NCBI GenBank assembly: GCA_025738555.1 | Contig: JAOVFP010000003.1 | Location: 6,014,001-6,078,000 of the forward strand | Length of the DNA: 64,000 nt | Direction of reading: 5' to 3' | DNA from: Cyathus striatus | Taxonomy: Eukaryota; Basidiomycota; Agaricomycetes; Agaricales; Nidulariaceae | Shown: positions 1-11,518 of the stretch, one piece after another | Layout: every line of letters begins with the position of its first letter | How positions within the stretch are numbered: the first letter of the stretch is position 1 | The notes under the pieces: generated by a model | Databases searched by the model: none | Told to the model about the DNA's origin: nothing | Seen by the model: only the letters and a program-made list of their open reading frames with translations | Translations under genes and position numbers: made by a program

Positions 1-489
1 GAACATTGGCTTCAACTTGTGTGTTGCACCCCTTGGACTTCCAGTTCTGTATTTAGAACAAAGCGGAGTAAGTGGCAAAATAGCAGAGTTGGCTCAAGGC
101 CCAAGTGGGAGAAGGGTGTAAATGTAGTTGATTTGAAACTAAAGTATATCTACATTACAGGAGTAGTTTATATAGTAAACTACTTTGTCCAAATGTGTAC
201 GGAGTAATGCCCATGGGTATGTGGCATCCTAGGGTTAAGTAAACTCCATGAAATGTAGAACATGGTAAACTAGTAGTACACCTCTAGATTATAGTCATAG
301 GAGAAATGGCCGCGGCCGGAGAATGAGGTAGTAATATTAAAGGGAAGGAACAAGTAAACAGATACAAGTAAACATTAGTAAGAAAGAGTTCGATATATAA
401 CAAGTATACATAGTCTGGAGGAAATGTACTAAAAGCAGAGTAAACCCAGAGTTGACTCCAATGGTACAAGGATTGTCACGGATATGACA
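1..489 (-). repeat. LTR copy 1 (truncated at window edge)
   Basis: Long terminal repeat of the same family as the intact solo LTR at 10435-11029. Its promoter end is at 489: read on the minus strand it begins TGTCATATCC. The other end lies beyond the window. A TATATAAA-like box on the minus strand sets the direction of transcription. It lies head-to-head with copy 2 (490-1026); the two share about 415 bp that are nearly identical (three differences counted by eye). Confidence 0.8.
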
Positions 490-1026
490 CAGACTATGTA
501 TACTTGTTATATATCAAACTCTTCCTTACTAATGTTTACTTGTATCTGTTTACTTGTTCCTTCCCTTTAATATTACTACCTCATTCTCCGGCCGCGGCCA
601 TTTCTCCTATGACTATAATCTAGAGGTGTACTACTAGTTTACCATGTTCTACATTTCATGGAGTTTACTTAACCCTAGGATGCCACATACCCATGGGCAT
701 TACTCCGTACACATTCGGACAAAGTAGTTTACTATATAAACTACTCCTGTAATGTAGATATACTTTAGTTTCAAATCAACTACATTTACACCCTTCTCCC
801 ACTTGGGCCTTGAGCCAACTCTGCTATTTTGCCACTTACTCCGCTTTGTTCTAAATACAGAACTGGAAGTCCAAGGGGTGCAACACACAAGTTGAAGCCA
901 ATGTTCCACTACTCCCGTACTTGTTCATCATCTCCACACACCCTACTAATGTTGTACAAGTTACTCCACTATTAGACTATCTACTCCGAGGTTCTTGTCC
1001 CTAGTGGAAAAGAATGGGACGTGACA
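490..1026 (+). repeat. LTR copy 2, interrupted by copy 1
   Basis: Second LTR of the same family in the opposite orientation. It starts abruptly about 70 bp inside the LTR at 490, exactly where copy 1 ends, and runs to its own terminus GTGACA at 1026. The simplest reading is that copy 1 inserted into copy 2, so the missing start of copy 2 should lie left of the window. Its outer end at 1026/1027 breaks the Plavaka transposase remnant, so this LTR is itself an insertion in that gene. Confidence 0.75.
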
Positions 1027-1258
1027 GTGCTGTGATAACTGCATCAAGATCTCTAACTGATGTGGGGACACTATGATTATATGATCCTAGTTCCTTGTTT
1101 TGTGTAGAACAATCAGCACAATCCATAGTGTAAACACATACTGTAAGTACTTGCTCTGGATAGTCCCCAATGAATGTTGCAAACAATGGATGTGTATGAT
1201 ATTGATGTCCATATGCAGTTGACATTCCCACACCTTGTTCACCATATCTTTCAAGTGT

Positions 1259-1558
1259 TGAGATTATCTTATCTCGACAAAGCGGATCTTAGCGGATCTT
1301 ATCTAATCATGGAACTCTGTAGCTTATACTAGAACCTTCTAGTATGTTTATTCTTAGGTAGATGTAATTATAGTAGCACTATATATGGTACTGCTGTACT
1401 CAACAGCATAACAGCTTAACAGCATCTTTTACAGCAGTAGATATTTATATACACCTCTTGTACAGTATATAAACCCCCAGTTTTACTGGATAACAATAAG
1501 AAAGTTTCTACTCTTCTTACAATCACTCCAAGCCTCTATCTACACACTCTACCTCTCA
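1259..1558 (+). repeat. Probable decayed solo LTR in the Plavaka remnant
   Basis: About 300 bp separating two Plavaka coding blocks. Ends read TGAGATTATC and ACCTCTCA (short inverted TGAGA/TCTCA), and a plus-strand TATATAAA lies near 1466, as in the other LTRs here. The flanking bases (AGTGT / GGTGA) match only partly, so a target duplication is decayed or the ends are off by a few bases. Confidence 0.45.
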
Positions 1559-1899
1559 GGTGAGCCTGTACCCAGATCAGCAACTGTCCTGTGCAGAGTC
1601 CTTGCTGTTTCTACATCAAGGGGTTTCAAAATCTTCCCCATGCATGCATGATACAGATTTGCAAGCATATGGTGCCGAGATGCTTTATTAGTTACATTCT
1701 CAAGATGGGTTGTTGGAAGATATCCAAGAAGAACATAAGCATGTGCAGAAGGCTTACATCATATTTCCTTTGGTATATTTCCAATAAATAGATATACTGG
1801 ATATGCTGGCTTATTTCAGAACAATGTCGATTGTGTTTTGTCAGTTGATATGATGATAGGAACAATGGTAGCACCAGGAGCATGTTGTTCAAGAGCCTT

Positions 1900-1959
1900 C
1901 TAAATACATTATGTGATATTAGTATTTATTGTATATTAAAGTAAGATGATAATGATTAC
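1900..1959 (-). other. Fossil intron of the Plavaka gene
   Basis: On the minus strand CAG|GTAATC at 1960/1959 and TTTAG|AAG at 1900/1899, with a TACTAAT branch-point-like sequence. Removing it joins two adjacent Plavaka family blocks in frame. Confidence 0.7.
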
Positions 1960-1972
1960 CTGAGTTTTCCAC

Positions 1973-3112
1973 CAAGGGTGCACATGGATTTTAAAAAAGA
2001 CCTAGGGTCTATTTTTCTGAAATCACCCAGATGCTCTACCTACCTACCTTACTAAGCATTACTAAGCCGATCAATTTCCTAATAAGGAAAGTACTGCTTA
2101 CTTCGATACTTGCTTACACAGTAACTTTCCTCCCTTTCTTCCTCTGATATTGCCTCAGTGTGTATTACAGCTCCAGCAGCTCTAGTTACAAGGCAGTTGT
2201 TGTCAGAAACCCAATTAAGGGTGCTTCTAGGCATCCTCAAGAGAAGTAGAGAGCAGAGAAAGTGTAAGCTTTGTCTTTGCAGGTAAGGAGTACAAATAAC
2301 ATACACTAGCTAAAATCCAGCTTTATTACATTCCACTACTGAGCCACAACTGAAGTTATGGGTTGATGATATCAACTCATAAATAAGCATTTAACTTGAC
2401 TACTCTGTAGACTATCATTCTCTGAGGTATTAGCATATTTTTAACTGTCCAATTATTTTCTACAGAGTGCTGAGGTGCCAAATCTCTGAAGTTTTCAGTG
2501 TTAATATCTTCAGGTGCAGCATCAGAGACATTAGAGCTTGTCAAGAATTACTCATGCTATTTTTTTCCATTTTCAGGGTAATGTTGGAAATATCATATTA
2601 CCAACAGACTGGCAGCACTAACAGCTCAACTGTATTCCACATTCAGCCTTCAGAACATATGGTATAGCCCTCAAAGTCAGAGAGAGTTTTAAAGTTTGAT
2701 TAGATATTGTCTACTGAGGTGAAGAAATTTGAATAACATATTGCAGTATTCACAATATCAGTGAGAAGTCCTAGCTCAGTTCTTAATGTGTTCTCTATAT
2801 GATTATAGATAATTGTACATAGTGAAAAAATTATTTCATTACATAACTAGAATTTTCCTATAGATAAGATAGCAATATTTAACATAGGTAAGTGTGTTTT
2901 GACCCTGGACATTGCTCTGACTCTGTGCATTAGGCAAATAACACTTTATGAGTACAAGAACTAACATGGAATGGCATATTACAGACCCCAAGCTCACTTA
3001 ACATGAGATAAAACCTCATTGTATAAGAGGTTCCAAAAATATTTTTTCAAGCCTCTGGCAGTACCTACCTACCCTACCTACCATGGGAAATTCAAATCCC
3101 TGTGCACCCTTG
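1973..3112. mobile_element. hAT-like non-autonomous DNA transposon
   Basis: A 1140-bp insertion bounded by terminal inverted repeats that begin CAAGGGTGCAC (left 1973, right complement ending 3112) and extend imperfectly through (A)(T/G)GGATTT. It is flanked by a perfect 8-bp direct duplication TTTTCCAC at 1965-1972 and 3113-3120. An 8-bp duplication with CA-starting TIRs is the signature of the hAT superfamily. Subterminal CTACCTACC repeats sit inside both ends. No transposase-like frame was recognised inside, so it is probably non-autonomous. It landed five bases from a splice donor of the Plavaka gene. Confidence 0.8.
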
Positions 3113-4559
3113 TTTTCCACCACCAGCAACCAGTATGCATATCATGATACATTCTGACTGATTTCATATCATCTGTATAGTGTTCTTCTGGTGCAAGTAC
3201 CAAATATGGTGCAAATTTTGAATCACCAAAAAGAGCTCTCACACATGCAATAATATCTCTGAAGTACACATCACAGACTTCAGATCCCACTGCTACCTCA
3301 TGGTGGATAAATCAAGGTCTTCCAGGTAGGTTATTGTCTATTATATTGTTCAGTTCACAAGTATTTTTAAATGATAACCCCAGGCTGTCAGCAACACCAT
3401 AAATCTTAATCAATTCTGAGAATGCTGTTGAGCTGGGTCCTTGCAGTTTTGCCCAGTGTGCAACCTCCCACTCAAGTTTGGAAGTGAATGGAAAGTAGGG
3501 ATTGTCTATATCATTTCCCAGTTGACTAAAGTAAGTGTCATTTTCATTAAGGTTTTCTCTTGAAATAATATTCCCTGCTTTTCCAGGATACTTCACTATG
3601 AATGGCCTATTCTTCAGTGTATTTTTGGCTACCATGCATTGTGCAATAGTATTGTCTGCCTGAGGTCCATCTTCATCTTCAGCCTGTATTTGATTTTGCA
3701 GTAGGACAGTATAACATGGACATTCCAGCTCATATCCAGTCTCATCATCTGCAGTCATCATATCATTTTCGAGTTCTTCTGCCTCACTTTCAGATAGGTA
3801 ATCTATTCCAAGTTCTTGTGTACTATAGTCCAAATAGTCCCCAAAAAGATCACCCATGGGATCAACATTTAATGTCACACCAATGGAGGCTCCTGCATCT
3901 TCATTCTCCTTGCTATCCATATCTTCATCATAATCAGAAGCTTGTAAGTCATCATTCTCGATGTCCATATCTTCATCAGAAATCGCATCATCATCACTTC
4001 CATCACTAAGCAGATAGTCATCTTGAAGTAGGTGATGACAGCCTTCACTATTCTTCACATGGCCCCAGAACCCTTGTCACTTCACTGTTTTGTTGCATCC
4101 CTTGCACTTCATTGCAAATTATCAAGGTGGTAGGTAGCTTAGATTGAATATCAGATTTCTCTATAGCTCACAGACTCTATATAAATGCACAGCCTACAGG
4201 TCACATTGATGCAATTGCTCATCAATAATCAACATGAAGCAATCTGCGTGTGATCAGCATGACTACAGCCACCAAAACCATAAGGTCAGTGATCAGCCTA
4301 GATCACTCTGGAAAATATGAAAGACTAAAGTGGTCTATGCACAGAATTTTGCAAGTCATACAAGTTTCAACTTTCAAGCATATGATTGCATGATTTTTGT
4401 TCTTCTGCTTCTCCCTGCCCCATCACTCAAATCATCCTTTCATTCCATTTTCCTATATTGTTAACACACACACTTTCCATTTCGCATTTCTAATCATTGA
4501 AATTCATTCTATTCCTGTCATTATATTCTTATCTCACTCAATTTACCACCCCCTCATTA

Positions 4560-5140
4560 ATATGGCAAAGAGTAACTCTGGGCATAATGTAGCAATGTCA
4601 AAGAAGGCCCTGAAGAACAAGACTCAAGCAGAGGATAATGGTGTGCTATTGTTCTTTGATCTAAGAATATTATATTCATTCCATTACTTTTAGAATCTGG
4701 ATGAGCTCCTGCAGTCAGTTCTGTTACTACATGCTCACAGAAGAGGCCATGTTTGCCTCCCCAATTGCAGAATGCTAAGAAGCCAAAATGTGAGTCATTT
4801 TATTGAGGATGCCCTTATGAAGTTATGATAGCTGTGACTAGCAGGCAAAGATGGCAATAAAGAAAAATTCCTGTGAAGAAAAGCAATAATGATTGAGTCA
4901 TCCAGCTCTGAGTTCAATACACCACCTCAGCAAAATGATTATCAAAGATATTCTCAACAGAATTGTGATGAAGATGATGCACCATCACATTCTGAGCCTA
5001 GTGACAGGGATGAAGACAACAATGGTGGGGATAAGGACCTTGAGGACCTAGATAACAAGTGTCTGAAAGATAAGTTGATGTCAGAGGTATGTCTAAGACT
5101 CAAGCTCGAATACCAATTATTTATAGATACTCATTTCTAG
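4560..5140 (+). pseudogene. Unrecognised coding remnant beside Plavaka
   Basis: A plus-strand frame from ATG at 4562 (MAKSNSGHNVAMSKKALKNK, basic) seems to continue through a possible intron (about 4641-4693, ending TTTTAG) into LDELLQSVLLLHAHRRGH. A second frame at 4889-5140 is acidic and Asp/Glu-rich. I do not recognise the family; lysine-rich start plus acidic tail could be a transposon accessory ORF or an old host gene. CpG is nearly absent, as in the surrounding transposons. Confidence 0.3.
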
Positions 5141-6719
5141 TGTGCCCATTGGGATGATGACAATGTCAACTCACATTTACTCTATACCCTCCCCTATTCA
5201 TTGTCACTGCAGACCCCAGCAGTTTCAATTTCCCTCCAGCTAGATGGTAGATACTATCATATTGATGCATGTCATGTTTTCCTGCCCATGTACATGGGTG
5301 GTGGGTTGAAGGTTAGGTTTATAGTGGTTGAGCTACCAGTGGAGAAGTGTCAGCATATGTATGAAAGGAGGAGATGAAGAATGAGCAATGAACTAAAGTT
5401 GACTACATTTCCTTGTCTTTGCCCCTTGCCCACATTGCTCATGCCCAGCACTAGCACTAGTATCTTTCACCTGAGCAGATGCATCCTCATGCCAGCTAAT
5501 AGTGCATCAACTTACGATGTTGTGTCATGAGCTGGGCTATTTCATGCTTGAAATCTCCATATGGTTTTGCTCTCAGAGTGTGGGGACATAGAGGTACAGT
5601 ACTGCTGGATGGGGTTAGTGTGATTAAAATGAAGGAAGAGGAGGAGGAAAGTAGAAATATAGAAGGGGGGAAGTACTGAAGATGTCCAACAGGTGTGAGA
5701 GTATGGGAGAAGAAAGCCAGCATCACTTTTGTATGCAGAGCCTGATGCTTCTTCATGTATCCAGATGCATGTGCACTTTTATGAGCCAGGTCCCATACAT
5801 GTCCTGCATGATGATGAAGATCAATAAGCAGTCTGAGAAGAAAGGATGACATGTGGTAATTGTTATTCAACAATGATGGAGAGTGCCCAACTCATCCAGT
5901 GCCACTCCAACTCACACCACCCATTACCTTTTCCCACTGCTCCCTTCCACCCTTATACTGTTTTGGTCTTTCTTTGTTTTTGTTGGGCTTGGTGCATCAC
6001 TGGTCCCTTGCAGCTTGCTGATGTGCTGTTGGTGGGGGTTATGGGGGGACTGGGCCACATTGTGCAGTAAATGGTGCTGTGCCCCCACTAAATCTTCTTT
6101 ATCCATGTGACAATGGGGGGGGGGCAGTGGGGAGGAGAGGAGAGGCTGGGAGGAAAGGCAAAGAGGAGAGGCAGGGAAGAGAGATGGGGAAGAGAGGTGG
6201 ACAACATTTATTGATGTGTTCAACTAAGTGCATTCTCATGCACATGATCATAAACCATGAGATCAAATGTCCAAAAAAGGAATGTCAGGGGGGAGGGGGG
6301 AAGAGCAGAGTGCTGTAATGAAGTGGAGAGTTGAACTTTAAGTAATATGTAGCAGATTTGTGGGTATAACCAACTATGTACAAGTTTCAACTATTAAATT
6401 TAGTAGTGCTATATAATACTACATATCATACTAGATAGATTACAGATCATTACAGAGCACTTGGTATTGAACTGTAAAAAATTACATAGTGTACTACTTA
6501 CATTATAAATCATTGCATAGCACTTGGAAACTGTATAGTACTTTATAGCATACTAATTACACTATATATTGCTACAGATTTCTCATAAATTGTAGAGAAC
6601 TATACAGCACAGTAATTACATTACAGACTGCTACAAACCACTATATAGTGACTTTGGCTAATTTGAAAAGTTATACATGTTACAAGGATTCATATACATA
6701 CTATAGTATGCTATATGCA
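5141..6719. other. CpG-depleted DNA without recognisable genes
   Basis: Purine-rich stretches near 6100-6300 (poly-G tracts) and, at 6390-6650, degenerate repeats of a unit of roughly 80 bp built around CATTGCATAGCACTTGG and ACTATATA. No frame here resembles a protein family I know. Confidence 0.5.
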
Positions 6720-6872
6720 AAAACCAGTGCTTGCTGATGTACATTTCATGAAACCTTAATTTTCTGAGTTGTAGAGTCATAATATCACACAGCATTCACT
6801 CCATCATCAAAACCAACAAAGACCATTTTCTTCGATTTTGCAATCAATTTTGAGCAGTTCTTTGTCTCATCT

Positions 6873-7338
6873 TGTTGAATTACACAAATGCCCTCAATTC
6901 CATGTCTGCTACATCCCACTTTTCATTAGTCTGTGCCCACTTGTATTCATTCAGCAGGCACCAAGGTCATACACTCGTTGCGTGGCTAGGTAATATATTG
7001 TATATATTGTACTTCATTATGTTTCACCATGCTGCCCTCTGAATTGTACTAATACTTTATTATCTTGTACTGTTACAGTGTTGCACAGCATGCTCTGTGG
7101 CACATACTTTCCCTCTTATGTAGTTTACTCCTTTATCTCGGAGTAAAGGACTTGTACTGTATATAAACTCATGTAGTTAGCTAGTGCACCTCAGCTGTTG
7201 TTCACAATGCTGAAGTGAGTTTCTTACTTGTATATACTGTATCATTTACTTACTATTACCTAGTGATACTATTTAGGTACTTACTTAATATATAGCCATT
7301 GTTCACAATGCTGAGTGATACTATTTAGGATTTCTACA
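6873..7338 (+). repeat. Solo LTR in Copia integrase tail
   Basis: A 466-bp insertion starting TGTTGAATTAC and ending TTTCTACA, flanked by CATCT (6868-6872) and CATCC (7339-7343), a 5-bp target duplication with one mismatch. A plus-strand TATATAAA lies near 7158. TGTTCACAATGCTGA occurs twice inside about 100 bp apart, so part of the LTR is duplicated. Removal joins the Copia frame between WVLD and TKNCSKL. Confidence 0.7.
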
Positions 7339-8689
7339 CATCCAAGACCCAGACATCACATCTAAACTCTCTAAAGTGGAATACATCTGGTTTCTTCTTT
7401 CCCCAAGCTTCAAGTGGTGTCTTGCCATCCAATGCACATGTTGGAGCTCTATTTTGAAGGTATGCAGCATGAAGGACTGCCTGGTCCCACAAAAATAGTG
7501 GTAAGTCCTTCTGAATCAACATGGCTCATGCTAATTCCAACAGAGTTCGATTAAATCATTCCACAACTCCATTTTGTGAGGGTGAATATGGTGCAGTTGT
7601 TTCAATAGTAATTCCTTCTTCTGCTGTCCATTTCTTCAATTTATCATTTACTAACTCCTTTCCATTGTCAAATCACAGCCATTTGGGGTACTTTCTGAAT
7701 TTGTGCTTAACAACAGCACAGTACTCCTTAATTCTCTCAAATGCTTGTCCCTTGGTTTTCAAAAATAGTAGAGGTAAGTCAAGTGCAATCATCTGTAAAT
7801 GAAATGTAGTATTTCCATTTCTCTATGCTTTGCACTGTTGCAGGTCCCCATACATCACTCATTATGTGTTCTCCTGGTGTGCTGGATCAATTTTTGGCTT
7901 CTTTGGAAAATGGCTTTTTTGCCTGAATGCAATCTTTGCAACTTTGAGATTGGAATATTGTTTCATCTATGCATCAGGAAATACCTAACATACATGATTA
8001 GGAGAAATAACCACAGTAAAGCATATATAAGCTAATGAATAGCAATTTAAAGGCAATTAAAGCAAAATTAAGTGAAATTAAGGTCTATAAGTTGTTTTAG
8101 GCAAATTAGGATTGGCCCCCCTCTTATTTCGACTTTGATTCACCTAATTTTATCTTATTTCAGCTTATTCCACCATATTTCAACATACTTTCAAGAATAA
8201 GCATTATTAAAGAATGCTTTAGCATTGAATTAATTGGTTATTTGACATGTTTTTTCATAAATAAACAATAGAAATCATTAACATTGAATGTACTACTAGA
8301 TACATGAACTATGTACTGACTAACATAACTAAGACAACCCTTCAATAATCAACATAACATGTGCACTCTCAATCAAAAAACATGTAACATACCTTATACA
8401 CCAGGTAGATCACATCATAGGTCTATAAACATGACATGAGTGCTAGTTGTCACTTGTGAAGCAAGGAAATGGAAAAGAGGAGAGGTACTTACATACCCAG
8501 CAACATATGTTGAACTTCAGAAGAAAGACAAGAAAGGTGAGCAAAAAGTTTGAGATAACAAGGTAGAGTAGGATGTGGTTTGAGGGAATGAGTATGTGAT
8601 ATGCCTGATGGACATACAATGTATATAAGCGTATTTTTGCGATATCTACATAATATAAATCACTCACTTGCGATCACAATTGGATTACC

Positions 8690-9620
8690 TAAGCGTTGGA
8701 GTGAGGTCTGAACTGCCAACAATCGTGCTATTTATAGTCACCACCACTAAGGACATAGTAAACAGATCTGAAAGCAATAGTGATTATAATAAGGGATTAG
8801 CAGGAAAGCGTGTATATAGAACCCCAGCGGCACTTGATCCACCATAAGCACGTGGTAACGCGACGCGTCCAGGTCACGGGATGGTTCCGGCAGTGCAACT
8901 TACCCAAAGAAGCCGACAGCGTCAAGGCGCCCATCAAGCGCCAACAGCCATTGCCACTACTCTGGACTCAACCCAGATCGGTCCTCGGCATCTCACGAAT
9001 GAGATCTCACCCTGATCTACCGATCAAAGCGAATGGACCATATACCCGAAGCCATGGTTGCCGATGGTTCTATCTTTAGGCCCACGACACGACGGGGCGT
9101 CTAAACATGCGCATCAGCCAATAAGCACGTCCCTATTTATCACGTGCGCCTGCCCCTTTTGAGGAGCTAAGTCCAATGCTCTCCTATCCAGACCTTCGCA
9201 CATGTCCCTCCACCCAGTGTCATAGTTAATTACCTTATCTAGACATCTGCTATACCTGTACAGTACCTTTACAGTACCTAAGAACTCCGCTTTTCCAGTA
9301 GTATATAAGACTCGCAAACCTGCTCATGTAGAACCAAGCAATCCTGTATCGATTCCTTCCACTATCAGTGCTATTTAGCGTATTCGTGACAATCTATTCA
9401 ATTTCCGAGTGTAAAAACCCAGTGTGAACTAAGCCCTCCCAGGACCTCAAAGAAGCTTAGTTTAATATTAGTGAATACAAGCGTTATAGATTACAAGTGA
9501 ATATTATAGTGTGTTCACCCCTCCCTTGCCCGGAATTACCTTGTGTATTCTGAAGATATTCCCCCGAACTCGCCCCTGCTTGATTGTTAGCAAGAGTAAG
9601 CAATGACCTTTACATAGTTT
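8690..9620 (+). repeat. LTR-like, CpG-bearing segment
   Basis: Unlike its surroundings this segment keeps CpGs (for example GTAACGCGACGCGTCC near 8855). Around 9299-9310 there is GTATATAAGAC followed by a leader-like stretch, the layout of a fungal LTR promoter. I could not define its ends or a target duplication, and 9660-9960 beyond it is purine-rich without a recognisable product. A young LTR or other recent insertion is the likeliest explanation. Confidence 0.3.
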
Positions 9621-10434
9621 CATAGCTATTACTCCCTAGTAACCCTCTTAGCCCTTTTAGTATGTTAAAGAGGGCACTGGCAGAAAGCAGCCAAAACTGT
9701 CTGGGCACATTCTGTTTCAGGAAGGGCAGGCAGAGTCCAAGTCAACATACACAGATCCCAATGTGGTTCCAGACATGGCCCCATTGGCAGAGGTGGAGTC
9801 AGCCATGGCAGCAGAGGCAGAGGAGTGGGCTTTGAGGATGAGAATGGAAGTTGATATGAGTGGGGAATGAACATGGGCTTCTACATGTCATAAAGGAGAA
9901 GAGAGCAGAGGAGCAGAAGGGCAAGAGGGGCAAGAGGATGACAGAGGGAGGGAGGCAAGAATTGACAAGTGGTAAGATTTGGTTAAGTTGAATTCAGGCT
10001 CCAAAGAGCTATGCTGATGTGTTGACACATTGATGACAATGTGGCAAATTCAACATGTCACATGACCAGATTAGACCAGTGTGAACAGAGTTTGAAATGG
10101 CAAATGAAATCCTGACTTCTCAGGTCAACTCATCACTCCCTGGGTGACACATTGACACATTGACAAGTTCAATTGGCATTAAGTACTTACTCTTTATATC
10201 TCTCTCCATAAATTATGTATGTAAATTACAGAATTTAACTAACAGCTACTACAACCTGGTGACAACCTACTTAGAAGTAGTATAGATAATAATTTCCATA
10301 AAAACCATGTACTTGATGAAATTCAAAGATATGATTTGCACATAACACTAATAGTGGTCAAATTAAGTTGAACATAATACATTTTAGGGATGTATTAGTA
10401 TTCCCTTTACTTAGAAACCCTTATCCTGTCCTAA

Positions 10435-11029
10435 TGTCATATCCTGTTCTATTCCACTAGGGACAAGAACCTTGGAGGAGATAGTCTAAGTAGCAGAGTA
10501 ACTTGTACACATTAGTAGGGTGTGTGGAGATAGTGAACAAGTATGGCAGTAGTGGAACATTGGCTTCAACTTATATGTTGCACCCCTTGGACTTCCAGTT
10601 CCATATCTAGAACAAAGTGGAGTAGGTGGCAAAATAGCAGAGTTGGCTCAAGGCCCAAGTAGGAGAAAGGTGTAAACATAGTTGATTCGAAACTGAAGTC
10701 TATCTACATTACAGGAGTAGTTTATATACTAAACTACTTTGTCCAAATGTGTATGGAGTAATGCCCATGAGTATGTGGCATCCTAGGAGTAAGTAAACTT
10801 CATAGAATGTAGAACCATAGTAGACTAGCAGTACGCCTCTAGATTATAGTCATGGATAAATTGGCCACAGCCAGAGAACAAGGTAAAAATATTAAAGGGA
10901 AGGAACAAGTAAACATTAGTAAGAAAGAGTTCAATATATAATAAGTATACATAGTCCAGAGGAAACGTACAAAAGTGGAGTAAACCCGGAGTTGACTCCA
11001 ATGGTTCAGGAATTGTCATGGATATGACA
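10435..11029 (-). repeat. Intact solo LTR (reference copy of the family at 1-1026)
   Basis: 595 bp with terminal TGTCATATCC / GGATATGACA, flanked by a perfect 5-bp duplication CCTAA at 10430-10434 and 11030-11034. On the minus strand a TATATAAACTACTCC promoter-like box is present. No internal retroelement sequence flanks it, so it is a solo LTR left by recombination. It defines the ends of the two copies at the left edge of the window. Confidence 0.92.
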
Positions 11030-11518
11030 CCTAACCCAATACTTTATTATCTTAATATTTTCACATTAGCTCAAATAAGCTAAATTTAGTACATATTTAG
11101 TGCATATTAGATACAGTGCACCTTATATTAACTTAAATACACTAATAATCTCTAAATTTGACTAACTTTAACTAAATCTGGCTAACTTTACTAATTTAGC
11201 CAGTGGGGAATTTGCTGATGTCATGGTAAGCCCATCAACCATTCCCTGCTTCTTGAGGTTCTCAAGTGATGACATTGACAGATGTCCATATCTTCAGTGC
11301 CATTCATCCCAGGATAGCTTCCTTGTTGAAGCAACATTTGCATGATTTTGTCCAGGTAGCTCAGCTCTTGCCTCAAGTAGGAATAACCTATTAACTTTCC
11401 TTGCTGTCCCAACTAGCTGATCATTCTTATTCCTTAGTTCACAGATTCCTTTCTCTGAGTTGACTTTACCACTGGCATCATCAAAACATAATTGTGATAA
11501 CAAACAGTTTGGTGCCTC

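Larger units (their letters stand above)
1027..4112 (-). pseudogene. Plavaka-type transposase pseudogene
   Basis: Basidiomycete Plavaka (CACTA-related) transposase, recognised from remembered family blocks. Reading from 4112: a start Met and a CxxC...H...C zinc-finger-like motif; an acidic linker; then family blocks near 3500-3330 (LEWEVAHWAKLQGPSS), 3270-3130 (DVYFRDIIACVRALFG, HDMHTGCWWW), 1895-1600 (HAPGATIVPIIISTDKTQ, VYLFIGNIPKEI) and 1240-1027 (HPLFATFIGDYPEQVL). A 60-nt intron (1900-1959, GT...TACTAAT...AG) joins Gln to LysAlaLeuGlu. In-frame stops are all TGA at positions where Arg is expected. The coding region is interrupted by LTRs and a hAT-like element and is dead; the C-terminal part is cut off by the LTR ending at 1026. 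Confidence 0.85.
7972..11222. mobile_element. Unclassified 3.25-kb insertion in Copia
   Basis: This block separates the Copia pre-integrase domain (right) from the integrase zinc-binding region (left). Its ends are weakly inverted: CATCAGGAAATACC on the left against GACATCAGCAAATTCC read inward from the right, with ATG on either side. That suggests a TIR transposon with a 3-bp duplication, but the match is imperfect. It holds a GC-richer, CpG-bearing part (about 8690-9620) and a solo LTR (10435-11029). No transposase was recognised. Confidence 0.4.

Noticed and set aside
5846..6318. Several short frames on both strands
   Set aside because: Low-complexity GA/TC-rich DNA; no conserved motif.
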